NCBI GenBank assembly: GCA_022315425.1 | Contig: JAIUPT010000037.1 | Location: forward strand, 248,001-312,000 | Source: Pseudevernia furfuracea | Lineage: Eukaryota; Ascomycota; Lecanoromycetes; Lecanorales; Parmeliaceae | Direction of reading: 5' to 3' | DNA: 64,000 nucleotides | In this document: positions 9,553 to 20,700 of the stretch, one piece after another | Layout: each line of letters starts with the position of its first letter | How positions within the stretch are numbered: position 1 is the first letter of the stretch | Made by a program: the position numbers and the translations under genes | The notes under the pieces: generated by a model | Told to the model about the DNA's origin: nothing | Seen by the model: only the letters and a program-made list of their open reading frames with translations | Databases searched by the model: none

Positions 9553-11160
9553 TTACCGCAATCGCGGAAAGCCACGCGAACAGTGAGTGTCGTTACCAGT
9601 AGACCGCTGCCCGGGAGCTTGACCATTCCTAGCGTTCCCAGGGAAGACTATCGGGCAATTGGCCGGCCCTGTAACATGTGCCATCCGTTCCATTCGAACT
9701 AGATGATGTGCCCGACGCCGTGGATCCGCCGTTGAGGGCACCAACTGTGAAGCTCCCCCCCCCGGGCCTTGAGTAGGAGCGAGACCCAAGCCCGCGTAGG
9801 AAACCATCGATGTCCCGATTGCCAGCCCATCGTTTCCGGCGGATACGATTGTTCGTGAGTTCATAATGGCGGACGCAATTGCACGTCAGTTTCGTACCTG
9901 CAATTGCAAGGCCGTTGGGGAGCGCAGTGACTGACTGTCTTGCCTGGAGTGGTCAAGGTCGAAAAAGAAAGCTTGCGAGGCGGGCAGAGTTATGGCTACT
10001 GTGGATGTCCGTGTCACTAGCCCACCACTGATAAAAGAGGCGAGCTCTTAGCGCCGAGAGGTACCATGCTCGTTCCGATTTGCAACGCCGTGGAATCCAC
10101 TGATACTACCCTCCTGTCGATTGTGAGGTCCTGGTCGCCTCCTGCCAACTTTTTCTCCTCAGCTAGAAGATGAGCGGCAGAGAGGGTCATTGTCTCACTG
10201 TCGACATTAAAGCATGAGACTGAATCTGGGATTGCAGTGGGCGGGATGTTGTGGATGGTCGAATCAACCGCTATGAGGTCACCGTTTGTGCAGACTGCGA
10301 TGCGTGTGCTGGACACGGTCGTTGGGATATGTCCGGAAGGCAGGAAATGATTGACCGTCAAGGATGACTACACTAGACTGAGATACAGGTTGCGGAACCA
10401 CAACCGCAGGATCGTTGCCTCCCATTACCTACGACCACTGATGGCTGGAACTGGAGACCCTGCGTTTTGCGAAAAATTCGGCTTCCAGCCATCCGAACGC
10501 CAACAAAGTTCCTGGAGTCCTGAGCTCCAAATCCAACAATGATTCAGGCACAAGTGATCCGAAGTTCCATAACAATCCTGGCGTTGTGGCTTCAAAACCG
10601 GCGAAGGACCCAGGGTCAATTGGAAGGATTCAGAGCCGCAACAGGAGCGTTTTTCTCGAATCCAGATCGACAAACCTTGGGCCCTTCGCAGGCTCTGGAT
10701 GTTCTGGATGGCCGCTCGGTGCTTTACTACCCGCAGCACCACTGCAGGCGTGCTCGCAGGGGGTTCTGGCGAAGGCATAGATTGTGCACTTTGGGAACCC
10801 TGGGAACCCGGAGAAGGAGCAGCAACGTTGGCTGGGTTCGAATCCTTTGCTGGAACAGGAGCCAGAGCACCGGCTGCCGTCAATGCACGAGGCGGGTCAT
10901 GGATGCCGATACTTTGGAAACGTTTTGCACCGGGCCAGGTCTAGATCTCCCAATCGAGGCGGGGCCTGCAGTATTTGGGCGGCGATGTTGCAAGTCGTTT
11001 GGTGCGGCAAGAATAAAACGCCAACTGTTGCCACTCTACCGGTCACTGGAGCAATTCGAATAGATGTCCCGTCTAGTTGATGGGAACCGATCCATCGCTG
11101 TGGGAGCATTTCCCATCTTGAGTCTTTCGACTCCGTGGGTGCGTAAGCTAACATTGGGTT
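9553..11160 (-). pseudogene. Relic of a repeat-containing surface-type protein
   Basis: Three separated minus-strand frames share a repeat idiom typical of large fungal GPI-anchored or secreted proteins, in which blocks end in IGTSxVxL. SVDSTALQIGTSMVPLGAK lies in 10017-10361. SAGNDGLAIGTSMVSYAGLG lies in 9553-9864. DGTSIRIAPVTGRVATVGV lies in 10897-11154. A Pro/Ala/Ser-rich linker (10425-10883) lies between. Frames change between blocks and stops separate them, so no continuous product is possible. Function unknown; assignment is by repeat style. Confidence 0.45.
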
Positions 11161-12838
11161 AGCGATGGTCTCGCCCGAATCTCCTAGGCAATGGTTGGTC
11201 GCTGAGATATGATATATCGTAGGCTACGTAGACCAGACGCGGAAGTACGGAATCGGTCATCGGCAGCAAGACTTCGATGAGAGAGAGAGAGAGGGCTATG
11301 CTTGCTAGGTGAATGCATCCGAGCGGACAACGGTTGTGACGGCAGGTCGAGGCGCCGGTGTCGGCCAGTCGTGTAGTTGACGCAATTTGAAATACACACT
11401 TTCGCAGGAAGTATCTCAACACCGCGAAGTAAAATCTTGGGTTCCAACCGGCCGTATGAAACCGCGCGCGAGTCACTTTTGAAAAGAACGCAGGCCTCAT
11501 CTTAGTATCAAAAGCACCAAACATGGATGAGTAAGTGAAAAAGCTCCTGTAGTCCGCTGATTCAAGCGACAGACCAAAGCTTTGAGCGCTCGCGTCAAGA
11601 CCACAAAGCTGGGGGGGGGGGGGGGGGGGGGTAATTGAGTGACCACACTGCTCATACCTCAGGGCCAGCCGTTCAAAATACCAAAGCACCATTCCTCTTC
11701 GAATGGCATCGGGTAAGTACGACCACGAGGTGGGCATGGGAGGCGAACAACGCAGGGGCCTACAAGTTCCCCTGAGTCCATGATTCGTTTGACGAGCGGG
11801 GTTTGAATCCCCACGACCTGCGCAGTTGAAAAAACGAATTCATCGGGGTCCGAAACTGCCGTGAATGATTGACGTTTGCACGGATTGCTGCATGGGATTG
11901 GATTGGTGGGGGGGGGGGACGGGGAAAGGCTTGACGCATTTGCGAATCTTTTTTGTTGGAAGAGAGAGAGCTTTGACCGGGGAATGAATGAATGAATGAT
12001 ATTGCCGCAAACTGCCACAAGGTGTGCCAGAAAAAGCACGATGACAGAGGATGATTCCCCCCCCACATCCTGGAGGTGAAGATCCGGGGGTCTGTAGGAC
12101 TTTTGAGAATGAACCAACAAGGGGGGTACTTACTGGTGGTAAGAGGAGGGAGGGAGGGAGGCATCTTGAGATAATATGTATGTATGTATATATATATAGG
12201 GAACACGAAAGGATGGTAATAACACATCTGAAGAATGCTGTGTCTGTGTATACTTGGAAGAAGAAAAGAAGAAGAAGAAGAAGAAGAAGGAACCAAGTCG
12301 CAGCCACCCAAAATCTAGACAAGCTCAACAGCAGATGGCGAGACCGACCCGAGGACCGATGAAGGAAACAAACGCACACACACACCAAAGGACTAAAAGG
12401 GGTGCTGCCGCCACATGCACGGAAAAGATGGGAGAGGGAGACATCCCAAGCGCGCGGTACTGCGAGCAGCTTGGCGCTTGAGTGCGGAATTACCCAAGGT
12501 CTACATTGGACTGATACAGGCATAAAAAACAAAGCACATCAGTGGCTATGTGGAAGGCGATGAAACGAGCGCATCGTATTGGAGTATGCGAGCTTGACCT
12601 GCGGTTCCCCGTCGTTTTCTCTCCATCTTGCATAACAACTTGAAGGACAGCCGCGAATGTTTGATTCCCGTAGTCGTAGGGCTATTCAGCGCTGGCACCT
12701 CGAGCTTGTGGAGCTATCCGGAAATGTTGAGCTATAGGTTTTGCGGAGTCTGAAGAGAAATTGTAAAACCGAGAGCTCTGGATGGCCCGTCACATCGCCA
12801 TTGCCATCCTTTTTTCCCCATTCCTCACTTATATCTTC
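11161..12838. other. Gene-free low-complexity stretch
   Basis: Holds a 21-G run (11611-11631), an 11-G run (11908-11918), GAAT repeats (about 11983-11999), GGGA and GTAT repeats (about 12145-12198) and an AAG tract (about 12258-12291). Long ORFs here translate the repeats (poly-Leu, poly-Lys) and have no family resemblance. A short tRNA-like stem-loop at 11751-11823 was considered and rejected. Confidence 0.65.
11611..11631. repeat. Poly-G homopolymer (21 nt)
   Basis: Uninterrupted run of 21 G, the longest homopolymer in the window. Its length may be inexact in the assembly. Confidence 0.9.
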
Positions 12839-13672
12839 TTACCCTTCCACCAACTTTCCTCCGCTTCTTGCACCTGGCCTCGCCTCCACATACCATAACG
12901 TCCCAAATTGGCTCCTCTCAACCTTTTCAATCACCAGCCCGCTCTCATCCAATACCCTCCCCACATCCCTGTTGAACCAGCACCCATGCTTATCCGCATG
13001 CTTAGCGGCAGCCTTATCCAGTATCCAATTCATCCATTCATAATAACTCCTTCCTTGCTCCAAAAGCAGAAGCTTCCCATCGTTCGGGTTGACCAAACTC
13101 CCCAAATGCGCTAGCGTAGCAGCAGGTGTAGGTGTGGAGCAAATGCCCATAGTCTGCACAACCGTCGAGAAACCTGTCTCAGGCATCGCAGAAGCAGGCA
13201 GCGGGTCCGTGGCTGATTGAGTATGGAATGAACGATGCTCATATCCGGGATGAAGAGAATTCCATTTCTTCCTCGCAATCTCCACCATGGGCCCACTCTG
13301 ATCGACAAAGGCCAGACTATTCACCTTGTCCAGATCGTAATACACTCCATTCCTGCCTGTGCGCACATTTACCTCCAGCACATGTCCCTTGGCCTGTTCA
13401 GCAAGACGACGTCGGAGACGAGTAATGCCCCAGATATTTTCTGTAGAGGAAACACTGGCGTCGAAGTTTTTGGCTGTGATGTGGTCGCGATCTGCAACAT
13501 CTGTGTCTTGAGACGGGAGTGGGTGATCTGATTCTGCCAGAAGGGTGGTGTAGAGGTAGAAGCCATAGGCTGTGAAGGCGTAGACGGCTATGGCGCTGGC
13601 TATATAGATGCCTTTGCGGCGGGGTGGGGCGGAAAGGAGAGGCGATGGGCGAGGTTTTGATTTGAAGGGCAA
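12839..13672 (-). CDS. Oms1-like mitochondrial methyltransferase
   Basis: Probable SAM-dependent methyltransferase of the Oms1 type, anchored in the mitochondrial inner membrane. Single exon, 277 aa. The N-terminus is basic and free of acidic residues (MPFKSKPRPSPLLSAPPRRK), then a membrane helix at about residues 22-44. The methyltransferase core begins with HVLEVNVRTGRN (motif I position), SLAFVDQSGPMVEIARKKW (motif II region) and GKLLLLEQGRSYYEWMNW near the C-terminus. Oddity: motif I has lost the usual first glycines, so cofactor binding may be altered. Yeast Oms1 suppresses respiratory defects; the substrate is unknown. It is transcribed away from the regulator at 14473-16737. Confidence 0.75.
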   Translation of the reverse strand: MPFKSKPRPSPLLSAPPRRKGIYIASAIAVYAFTAYGFYLYTTLLAESDHPLPSQDTDVADRDHITAKNFDASVSSTENIWGITRLRRRLAEQAKGHVLEVNVRTGRNGVYYDLDKVNSLAFVDQSGPMVEIARKKWNSLHPGYEHRSFHTQSATDPLPASAMPETGFSTVVQTMGICSTPTPAATLAHLGSLVNPNDGKLLLLEQGRSYYEWMNWILDKAAAKHADKHGCWFNRDVGRVLDESGLVIEKVERSQFGTLWYVEARPGARSGGKLVEG

Positions 13673-14472
13673 GGGGAGAGGTCCTCTGCTGGATTTTCCA
13701 AGCTGCTGAGGAGGGGATGTGGGCTTTGCGTGAGGGTTCCTATTAAGTGCATGGTGTCAATAACTGGCTTGTACTGGTATAATGGTCAGAGAATGCTGGA
13801 TGAGTGGGAGACGTACTTATATGGTAAGGCGTTGGCGGACGGTGAGGAAGGAACTTTGCTCATCTGCTGTTGGTCCTTGGCATCTGATGATATGAATCAA
13901 TCAAGGTTTGCTGCTCGATGTGTCCAGATGCTGAAGAAAGTAATAAAGTATGTATGTTACGAGTAGACTTTGATGATGGGAATAACTGTCGGAAATTGTA
14001 CCTGCCCATGCCCCCCTATCGTGTATAAGCTCCCAGGAAATGGTTCTAGGGTCGAGAGGTCTTCAACCATAGCACCAATAGGGCCGTCTTCCGAAATTAG
14101 GGTTAGGGCTGGCCCTAGCGCATGTTCAGGACTTCCGATGACCACCCACCCACCTCCCTCCCTCCCTCCGTACAGAGCAGAATAATTGGTGTACCGCAAT
14201 GCCGATGCTCTGCTTTACTGTATATTTGCCGACCTGGTGTGCTACTTAATTTAATGAGGAAGAGTTCTATATAGAAATGCATCTCCTCGGAAGACTGTCC
14301 TGATCCCGTAGTCTAAGTTGCTTTTCCTTACTGAGAAGAGCAGAAAAGGAAAAAGGAGCTGTACGTTAAAGTCCGAGCATCGCGTAAGCATCTTGCTCCT
14401 ACCGTCCTTCATACAAGCCAACCAAGCACGCTTCCATCGCTATGCAGGCATAAAGTCGTAATCCTCACTCAA
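13673..14472. other. Intergenic, no gene seen; telomere-like TTAGGG pair
   Basis: Contains TTAGGGTTAGGGC at 14097-14109 and a CCTCCC repeat near 14152-14168. No coding-like frame of useful length. Confidence 0.7.
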
Positions 14473-16737
14473 TCACATGTTCAACAGCGAGCCAATCGCC
14501 ACCCTCTTCTCTCTTCCATACGATCCGGAACCTGAACTTTCTAGTTCTGCAGAGCTGCCTTCAGCTATATGTTGCCACCTATTCATGAATTCTTGCCCTA
14601 AATCTGCCTCCATGTTGGGCAAGAGCTGCGAGATCGGCTGTTGGTATGTCGGTCTTATGTACGCATCCAGCAGCTCCTCGGGCCCTAGGAATGCTGATGC
14701 GCCAATCGTACGTTCGAGCTCGTCGGAGACGGGGATACCGTATTCAGCCAGGGAGAGACGGAACATCTTCTGCAGAGGCCCGGCGACGGGGTAACCGACC
14801 TTGGCTTCTTCGAGGGAGCTGAGGCAAAACTGCACCGTTCCAGACGTGGATTCACCATAAGCGTCCCACCGCACCACCGCATCGCACAGGTGAATCAGAC
14901 CAAAAAGTTGAAGTGGCGAGAGGAACAAGTTGGTGTAAATACGCTTGTATCGCGTCAAAAGTTCCACGCCTGTTTTTGCAAGGTCGACAACGAGCCGTAC
15001 GAGTTGCTCGTATGAATCCTGACGGAAGCGATCAAGATGCAGGAGCGGTTGGAGCAGCTGAATGAGGACAATGTGGTATTGAAGGCTGCATAGAACACCG
15101 TGTAAGCAATGCTTCGAATGACGATGCCTCGAGAGCACACTTACTGTAGGAATATAACATGAGGGAGAGGTTGGCCCTGGACGCTTCGAAGATCGGGGGG
15201 TAGTCCATCCTTCCACGCGATATGTCGCTGGAAAAGGTCGAACAGAGAATTTGCAGAAACCTTACCCCGAGCGCCACAGTAGACAAGAATGCATTCATGG
15301 ACGAGGCGATACAGCTTTGCCTGTTCATGAGCTGTCACGGTTGCAAAGCTCGGACGGTTGTCCGCGTTCTGGTCCCCAGGTCCCGGATAGCTGTCGTCGG
15401 GTTGTCGATACATACTCCATCTCCTTCCATCCTGGTCTATAGCTATGTTCGCAAGAGGTTTGGCGTGCGTGGAGATGGGAGTGAAGGGTTTTTGATACGT
15501 CAGACCTGACCATGCACTGCTGTCATCAGCCTCACAACTCAGAACACATCTCTTGGGACTGGCAACGTACGTGTGTAAAGTCACGATTCCCCATGCTGCT
15601 ACTTCCTCTGCTTCAGTGGACTGTTCTTGTGTTTGCTTGGCGATCAAGCTTTCCACAGCCAACCTTAGGTGTGAGGAAGCCTTAAGGCCTTGTCCGGATC
15701 CAACTTCAACGAGGAACATGATGGCGTATGTCTGTATGGTGGTCATCTTCGCATAGTCCGCATCCTTCAATAAAGATCGCGATTCGTTGATGAATTGTGT
15801 CCTGAGCGATTCGATTCCTGACTTTGTTACCTCATCGTCACCTCGAGTATCGTGGAGAAGATGACACGACATGGCACAGATGATGTTGACCAAGGCTGAC
15901 GAACAGTACACATCCAAACATTGATGGTAGCTTAACATGAAGTGGTCCTGATCAAACAGCATATGCGCAGGATGTATCCAGGTAAAGTACAACTTGATCA
16001 GGTGCTCGATTAATTCCGCGTCCGTCGACACGTTGGTCCAGAAGCGAGGATCATGATTCTCCACCAAGCTTCGATGATACTGTTCGATGACTTGATTGAG
16101 CTGAAATTCGGTTGTGGGAGACAAGTCCTGGGGATCTGACACGACCAGAGGTCGACCAAGCCATTCAGCAATATCTCGATGGGATTGGCCACGCCGCAGT
16201 CTGGTAACGATCTCGATGGCCCGTCCATCATTTTCGAGTGAAGACAGGATTATTTCTATCCAGCTGTTTTTCTCCCCTAACGAGTCTTTCTCCTCTTCCA
16301 GGTGTTCATTCTTCCGCTGCAAACGCTGTATTTCTCGAACCATCTGCTCCTTTGCGGTCTTGGCATGTATCTCGTAATGACAAGAGTCTGGGATCTGACG
16401 TTGCACGCAGCGTCGACAAGCTGGCTTAACGCCGTCGCACTATGATGAGTAGCTTAGTACGCTGACTTTCCACGACGGGGAAGCAGCGACTCACTTTGGC
16501 TCTTGCCTTCTTGCAACTGGTACAGGCATTGGGAGTGACCGAGTCAGGAACCTTTCTTTTTCTGCCCGCAGAAGTTCCCGGTCTTGATTGAATTGATGCT
16601 TGTTCCGAGGTGACTGGGCCAGTGGAGGTTGTAGGACTTGTAGGGGATGATGGCTGGACATGCTGCATAGACTGGCCGGGGCTGTCAGGCGCTGTGGTAT
16701 CGGACCGTTTCATCTCTGGTTCAGCCGTTTCAGCCAT
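14473..16737 (-). CDS. Zn2Cys6 transcription factor with fungal-specific regulatory domain
   Basis: Nuclear DNA-binding regulator. Four exons: 16495-16737, 15571-16439, 15145-15519 and 14473-15085, with introns of 55, 51 and 59 nt, giving 699 aa. I start at the ATG at 16735-16737. A Ser/Pro/Thr-rich N-terminus is followed by Zn cluster cysteines C72, C75, C82, C89, C92 and C101 (CX2CX6CX6CX2CX8C); the first intron splits this cluster. Next is a coiled-coil dimerisation segment at about 108-142 (REIQRLQRKNEHLEEEKDSL). The middle homology region follows, with HDPRFWTNVSTDAELIEHL and YFTWIHPAHMLFDQDHF, as in nitrate-regulator-like factors. Target genes unknown. Head-to-head with the SAM-HMG regulator 1,060 bp away. 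Confidence 0.92.
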
Positions 16738-17797
16738 GACGCAATCAACGGTTTGTCGCACGCTGGGTTCAGTTCAGTTCTGTCGAATTTTTGAAAGAGT
16801 ACTGTGATCAAGGTGCCAATGAAGGTGAAGGTGAAGGTGGAGGTCAAGGTAAAAAAAGGTAAAGGTAAAGGTAAAGGTAAAGAGGAAAGTGAAGGTGAAG
16901 GTGAAGGTGAAGGTGAAGGTGAAGGCGAAGAGATTGTAGGCTTATAGGGGAAAGCAGAGGCGTTGTCATGGACTTTATGAACCTCCGTCATTTTTTCCAT
17001 GTTCGACTACTATGATTGGTCAAGACGGCCGGAGACTTGAGCCGCCAAGCACAATGGTGGTGGCATTGCTAATTCTACCTGGGGTCGGGTGCACACGAGA
17101 AGGCAATTCAGAGGTCTCAATTCTCTTGGAATGTGAAGATGACTCCAATGACGTTGCCCCGAGACACAAACCCTTAGTTACTATTAGAATAATGTGCCTT
17201 TAAAGTGCCAGTGAATTAGTCACAGTAATTGCGACGCAATAATAATAAGAGGCTAAGGTATTAATTATTCTTGGCAGACGAGGAGACGAGTAGGTACCTA
17301 CGTGCCTACGTACGTCAGTATTTTAAGCGAGAAGTACGAAGCTTCTCCTCATTGAATTGTGAAATGGCCATCCCCTATCTCTATGTAATATGTATCCCCC
17401 ATGCCCCAAAAGCCGGTCGGTAGTCGGGAGTCGGGAAGGTCTCCGCTCACGGAGGTATCTCCTAGCATCCTTGCCTTACCTGATCCCCAATTCCACCAAA
17501 CCACCAAGGGTATGACGTGAAATAATGATAATGATAATCATAATCATAATGACCGCCTTTCCGGCTTCTTCATCCGCATTCACCTAAAGATACACAATAC
17601 ACAATACACGATACACAGTACATAATACTTAGGCTATATATCCCCCCTTGGTCGCTTACGTCGTTCCAATTTATTAGTACTTCTTACCCTCTCTTGCTCT
17701 GCTCCCCGCATCTAACTCATCCACTGCGCCCAGAAGCTCTCGCCTGTTTTCATCCAACCACTTCCTCCACCCACCAAACCTAGCGCATATCGCTGGC
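16738..17797. promoter_or_regulatory. Shared bidirectional promoter region of two regulators
   Basis: The 1,060 bp between the start codons of the two divergent regulators must hold both promoters. It carries a GAAGGT/AAAGGT hexamer tract at the minus-gene side. The plus-gene side has pyrimidine-rich sequence (17680-17790) typical of fungal core promoters. AATGATAATGATAATC and ATACACAAT repeats lie at about 17521-17545 and 17592-17618. No known operator was recognised. Confidence 0.5.
16820..16930 (+). repeat. GAAGGT/AAAGGT hexanucleotide tract
   Basis: About 17 copies of GAAGGT or AAAGGT with a few variants. It lies 83-193 bp upstream of the ATG of the Zn2Cys6 regulator, likely in its 5' leader or core promoter, where it reads as a pyrimidine-rich CCTTCA tract. 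Confidence 0.9.
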
Positions 17798-20700
17798 ATG
17801 GCCGACCTTGAGCTCAGCCTGTCCTGGCTCGGTATGGATCGCTACCTCGAACGCTTCATTGAGGCAGGTTTTGATTCATGGGAGACAATCCTTGAAATCA
17901 CCGAGAATGATCTGGACGTCAGTCCATTACAGCTACTGCCGCACCGGTCTTCACTGATCAACTTCAGATCCTTAATGTGAGCTTAGGGCATCGGAGGAAA
18001 CTACAAAGAGAGATTGCAAATACCAAACGACTCGCTCGAGACCCGGCCTTCGTCACTCCCCTGTACAGAGTCGATCCTTCTCCATCAAACATTCCGAGAG
18101 ACATTTCTTCTGAGCCATGGCAAGGTGGCGCACCCACGAAACGGGGCTACAGACATCATCCCAAGCCCGATCCGAATGCCCCTGAGCGGCCATACTCCGC
18201 ATACGTGCTTTTTACCAATCATACACGCGAGCAGTTGAAAGAGCAAAATCTGTCTTTCACTGACTTGTCCAAAACAATGGGGGAAAAATGGCAACGACTC
18301 CCACGAGACCAAAAAGAAGTATGGAAGACAAAGAGCGCCGTGCCCTGGGAGAGATACAAAGCGAGACTGGCCGAGTACCAAAGGACGGATGCCTTCCGGG
18401 AGTATCAGCGCTATCTTACAGAGTTCGAGGAGGCCACTCAAGTTGGCAAGAACCCACGAAGGAAATCAAGCACTATCATGCAAAAGCCTGTGTTGTCTAC
18501 ACACCATGCGACCAGCCTTTCATCAAAGCCTCGTCAGACGGCCGTCAGCCCCACTGGACAGTCAGGATCTGAGCGAAAACACTCAAAGGTCGCCATTAAA
18601 CGACTCAAAAGAGATGAAGCAACCTGGAATAAGGGGACAAGCTCAGGAACACGTTCAACCCGAGTCAGACAAGTATGCGAATCCTGTAGAGATAGGAAGA
18701 TTAATTGTTATGGGGAACAGCCGACGTGTCGGCACTGCAGAGAGCTCGGGGTAGTATGTTACTATGCGAGTGAGAAGCGTGACCAGAGCGTTGGGTATGC
18801 ATCACCCTTTTCCATGCAGGCCTAGCGTTCATGCCCCCATACTGCTCATGCTTTTGCTCCTCTTCACTTTGGTTGAAATTGGCTAGGCACATGTTATTCA
18901 CCCTCTTCCCTTGCTCAAATCCTGCAACCCCACAGGAGCCCGGCCCTAGGAGGGCTCCTCATACTTCTTCGGCGATCATTTGACTCCATGACTTGGCTGA
19001 CTTAACCCACGGTCAGACAGGATGACGAGATTTGGCAGAAGCTCAAAGCGTACGAAGAACTACTCCTTAAGTTCGTTCCTCAGGTAGATGATGGAGATCA
19101 ACAGGCGATACAAGATGCCATACTCATGGTACTATTAAACAATCTTCGGTCCAAAGGTAAGACCTCAAATGACTCATTATAGCTAGCCCCCGCACGACGA
19201 GGCCGCCAAAAGCGCCTACAAAAAGACAATCAAAAGTGAAAGCCAAAGCGGTAGCCATGGTGGTGGAGGTGAATCTGACGCTTCCGGCGTTGGTTCGATG
19301 GGTTCTACGGACCATATTAACCGAGACGACTTCCTGGAACAGGGTTTTGCACATCATGTCCCCGCTTTTGCAGGACAGTCGTCCGAAACCAAGTGGACCG
19401 AGAAGCTGAGTAAGGAATTGCTTCCACAGCAAGGAGCGAAGAGGTCCAAACCTCACAATAGGAATCAGGGCTTCTCCCAGAAACCACAACCGTACGCAGA
19501 GGATATGGATAGTGCCGTGGTTGGGCATCAAATTGACCCTTTCTCGTTGCCGATCAAGGCCACAGCGGATTCTCTTGTGAAGGCATACTTTTCGACGATC
19601 CATTTGTCATTTCCCATTCTCGACAAGAAGGACTTCATAAATCAGTACGACCGGCTCTACAGCACCATGGATCCCGAAGGCTTCGAGCATCGAACTTTTA
19701 TTGCTACGCTTCAGCTTGTCTTTGCCATTACCGCCGTCCAAGCCCACCTGGTCCAGGCCGATTGGACTGGGGATGCAAGAGACCACATATTGTACTTCGC
19801 ACAAGCACGCGTGCTAGCAGTGGATACGGGTATTTTGAATGATGATTGCCACCTTGGCCAGGTCCAGGTGTTTGGCTTGGGCGGAATGTACCTGTTGGTG
19901 ACCAACCAGCTCAACCGGTAAACCAATAGCTCCCCATGTCACGAGTTATGCTAATATTTCAAAGAGCTTGGAACCTTTCTGGTCTGGCGATAAGGTCGGC
20001 GCAGGCATTGGGTCTGCACTTGCGGGATGTTTCGGGCTTAGTAACCGTCGAGACGAAAGAATTTCATGCTTACAATTGGTTCGCTCTGATGACATTAGAG
20101 AGCATGCTCACATTCATGACTGGCCGGCCAACGATGATCAACCCTCGGGATTGCAGTGTCACCATACCAAGGACTTTTGCCGAGGGACAGTCGCCGAGCA
20201 CAACAACCTCGCCTTCTGAATCGTCCTATCAGAGATCGAGAATGGATGGCAGACACGGTACTTCGAGTTCGGGTATATCGGAGCCCGGACAAGAAACATT
20301 CTTGAATAGAATGACGAAACACGACACCACGCAGACCGCGGCAATCTATTTTGTGCATTATACGGAACTTTGTATGCTAACTAAGGAAATTGTGGGCGAG
20401 CTATACCAGCCCGGTATTCGAAAATCGAAATGGTCAGACATCCAAAGCAGAATAGAAAGATTCGACAGAAGGCTTTTTGAGTGGAAAGAAGGCGTCAACC
20501 CGCCCTTCAACGTCGCCAGTCCATCCTTAGACCCAGAAACGGAGTCTTGTCGAGTGACTCTCCGCATCCTCTTCTACAGCACACGAACAATCATTAACCG
20601 TCCGTCCCTGTGCAGGAGCGAAGACCGTATCCAAGGTCAATCGAGCTCTTCTAAACGACAAAACCTCAGCCAAGCAAACAAGTGCGTCGATTCCGCGCGC

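Noticed and set aside
10833..10850. GGGTTCGAATCC T-arm-like match
   Set aside because: No acceptor or anticodon stem around it; it lies in the decayed repeat-protein region.
11751..11823. tRNA-like element: 6-bp end pairing CGCAGG/CCTGCG and GGGGTTTGAATCCCC
   Set aside because: The T-loop lacks the expected C56, D- and anticodon arms do not fold, and no GG appears in a D-loop. Probably chance pairing.
11840..12532. 230-codon minus-strand ORF
   Set aside because: Built on AAG, GGGA and GT repeats (poly-Leu, Cys-Val runs) and overlaps other equally poor frames; no family resemblance.
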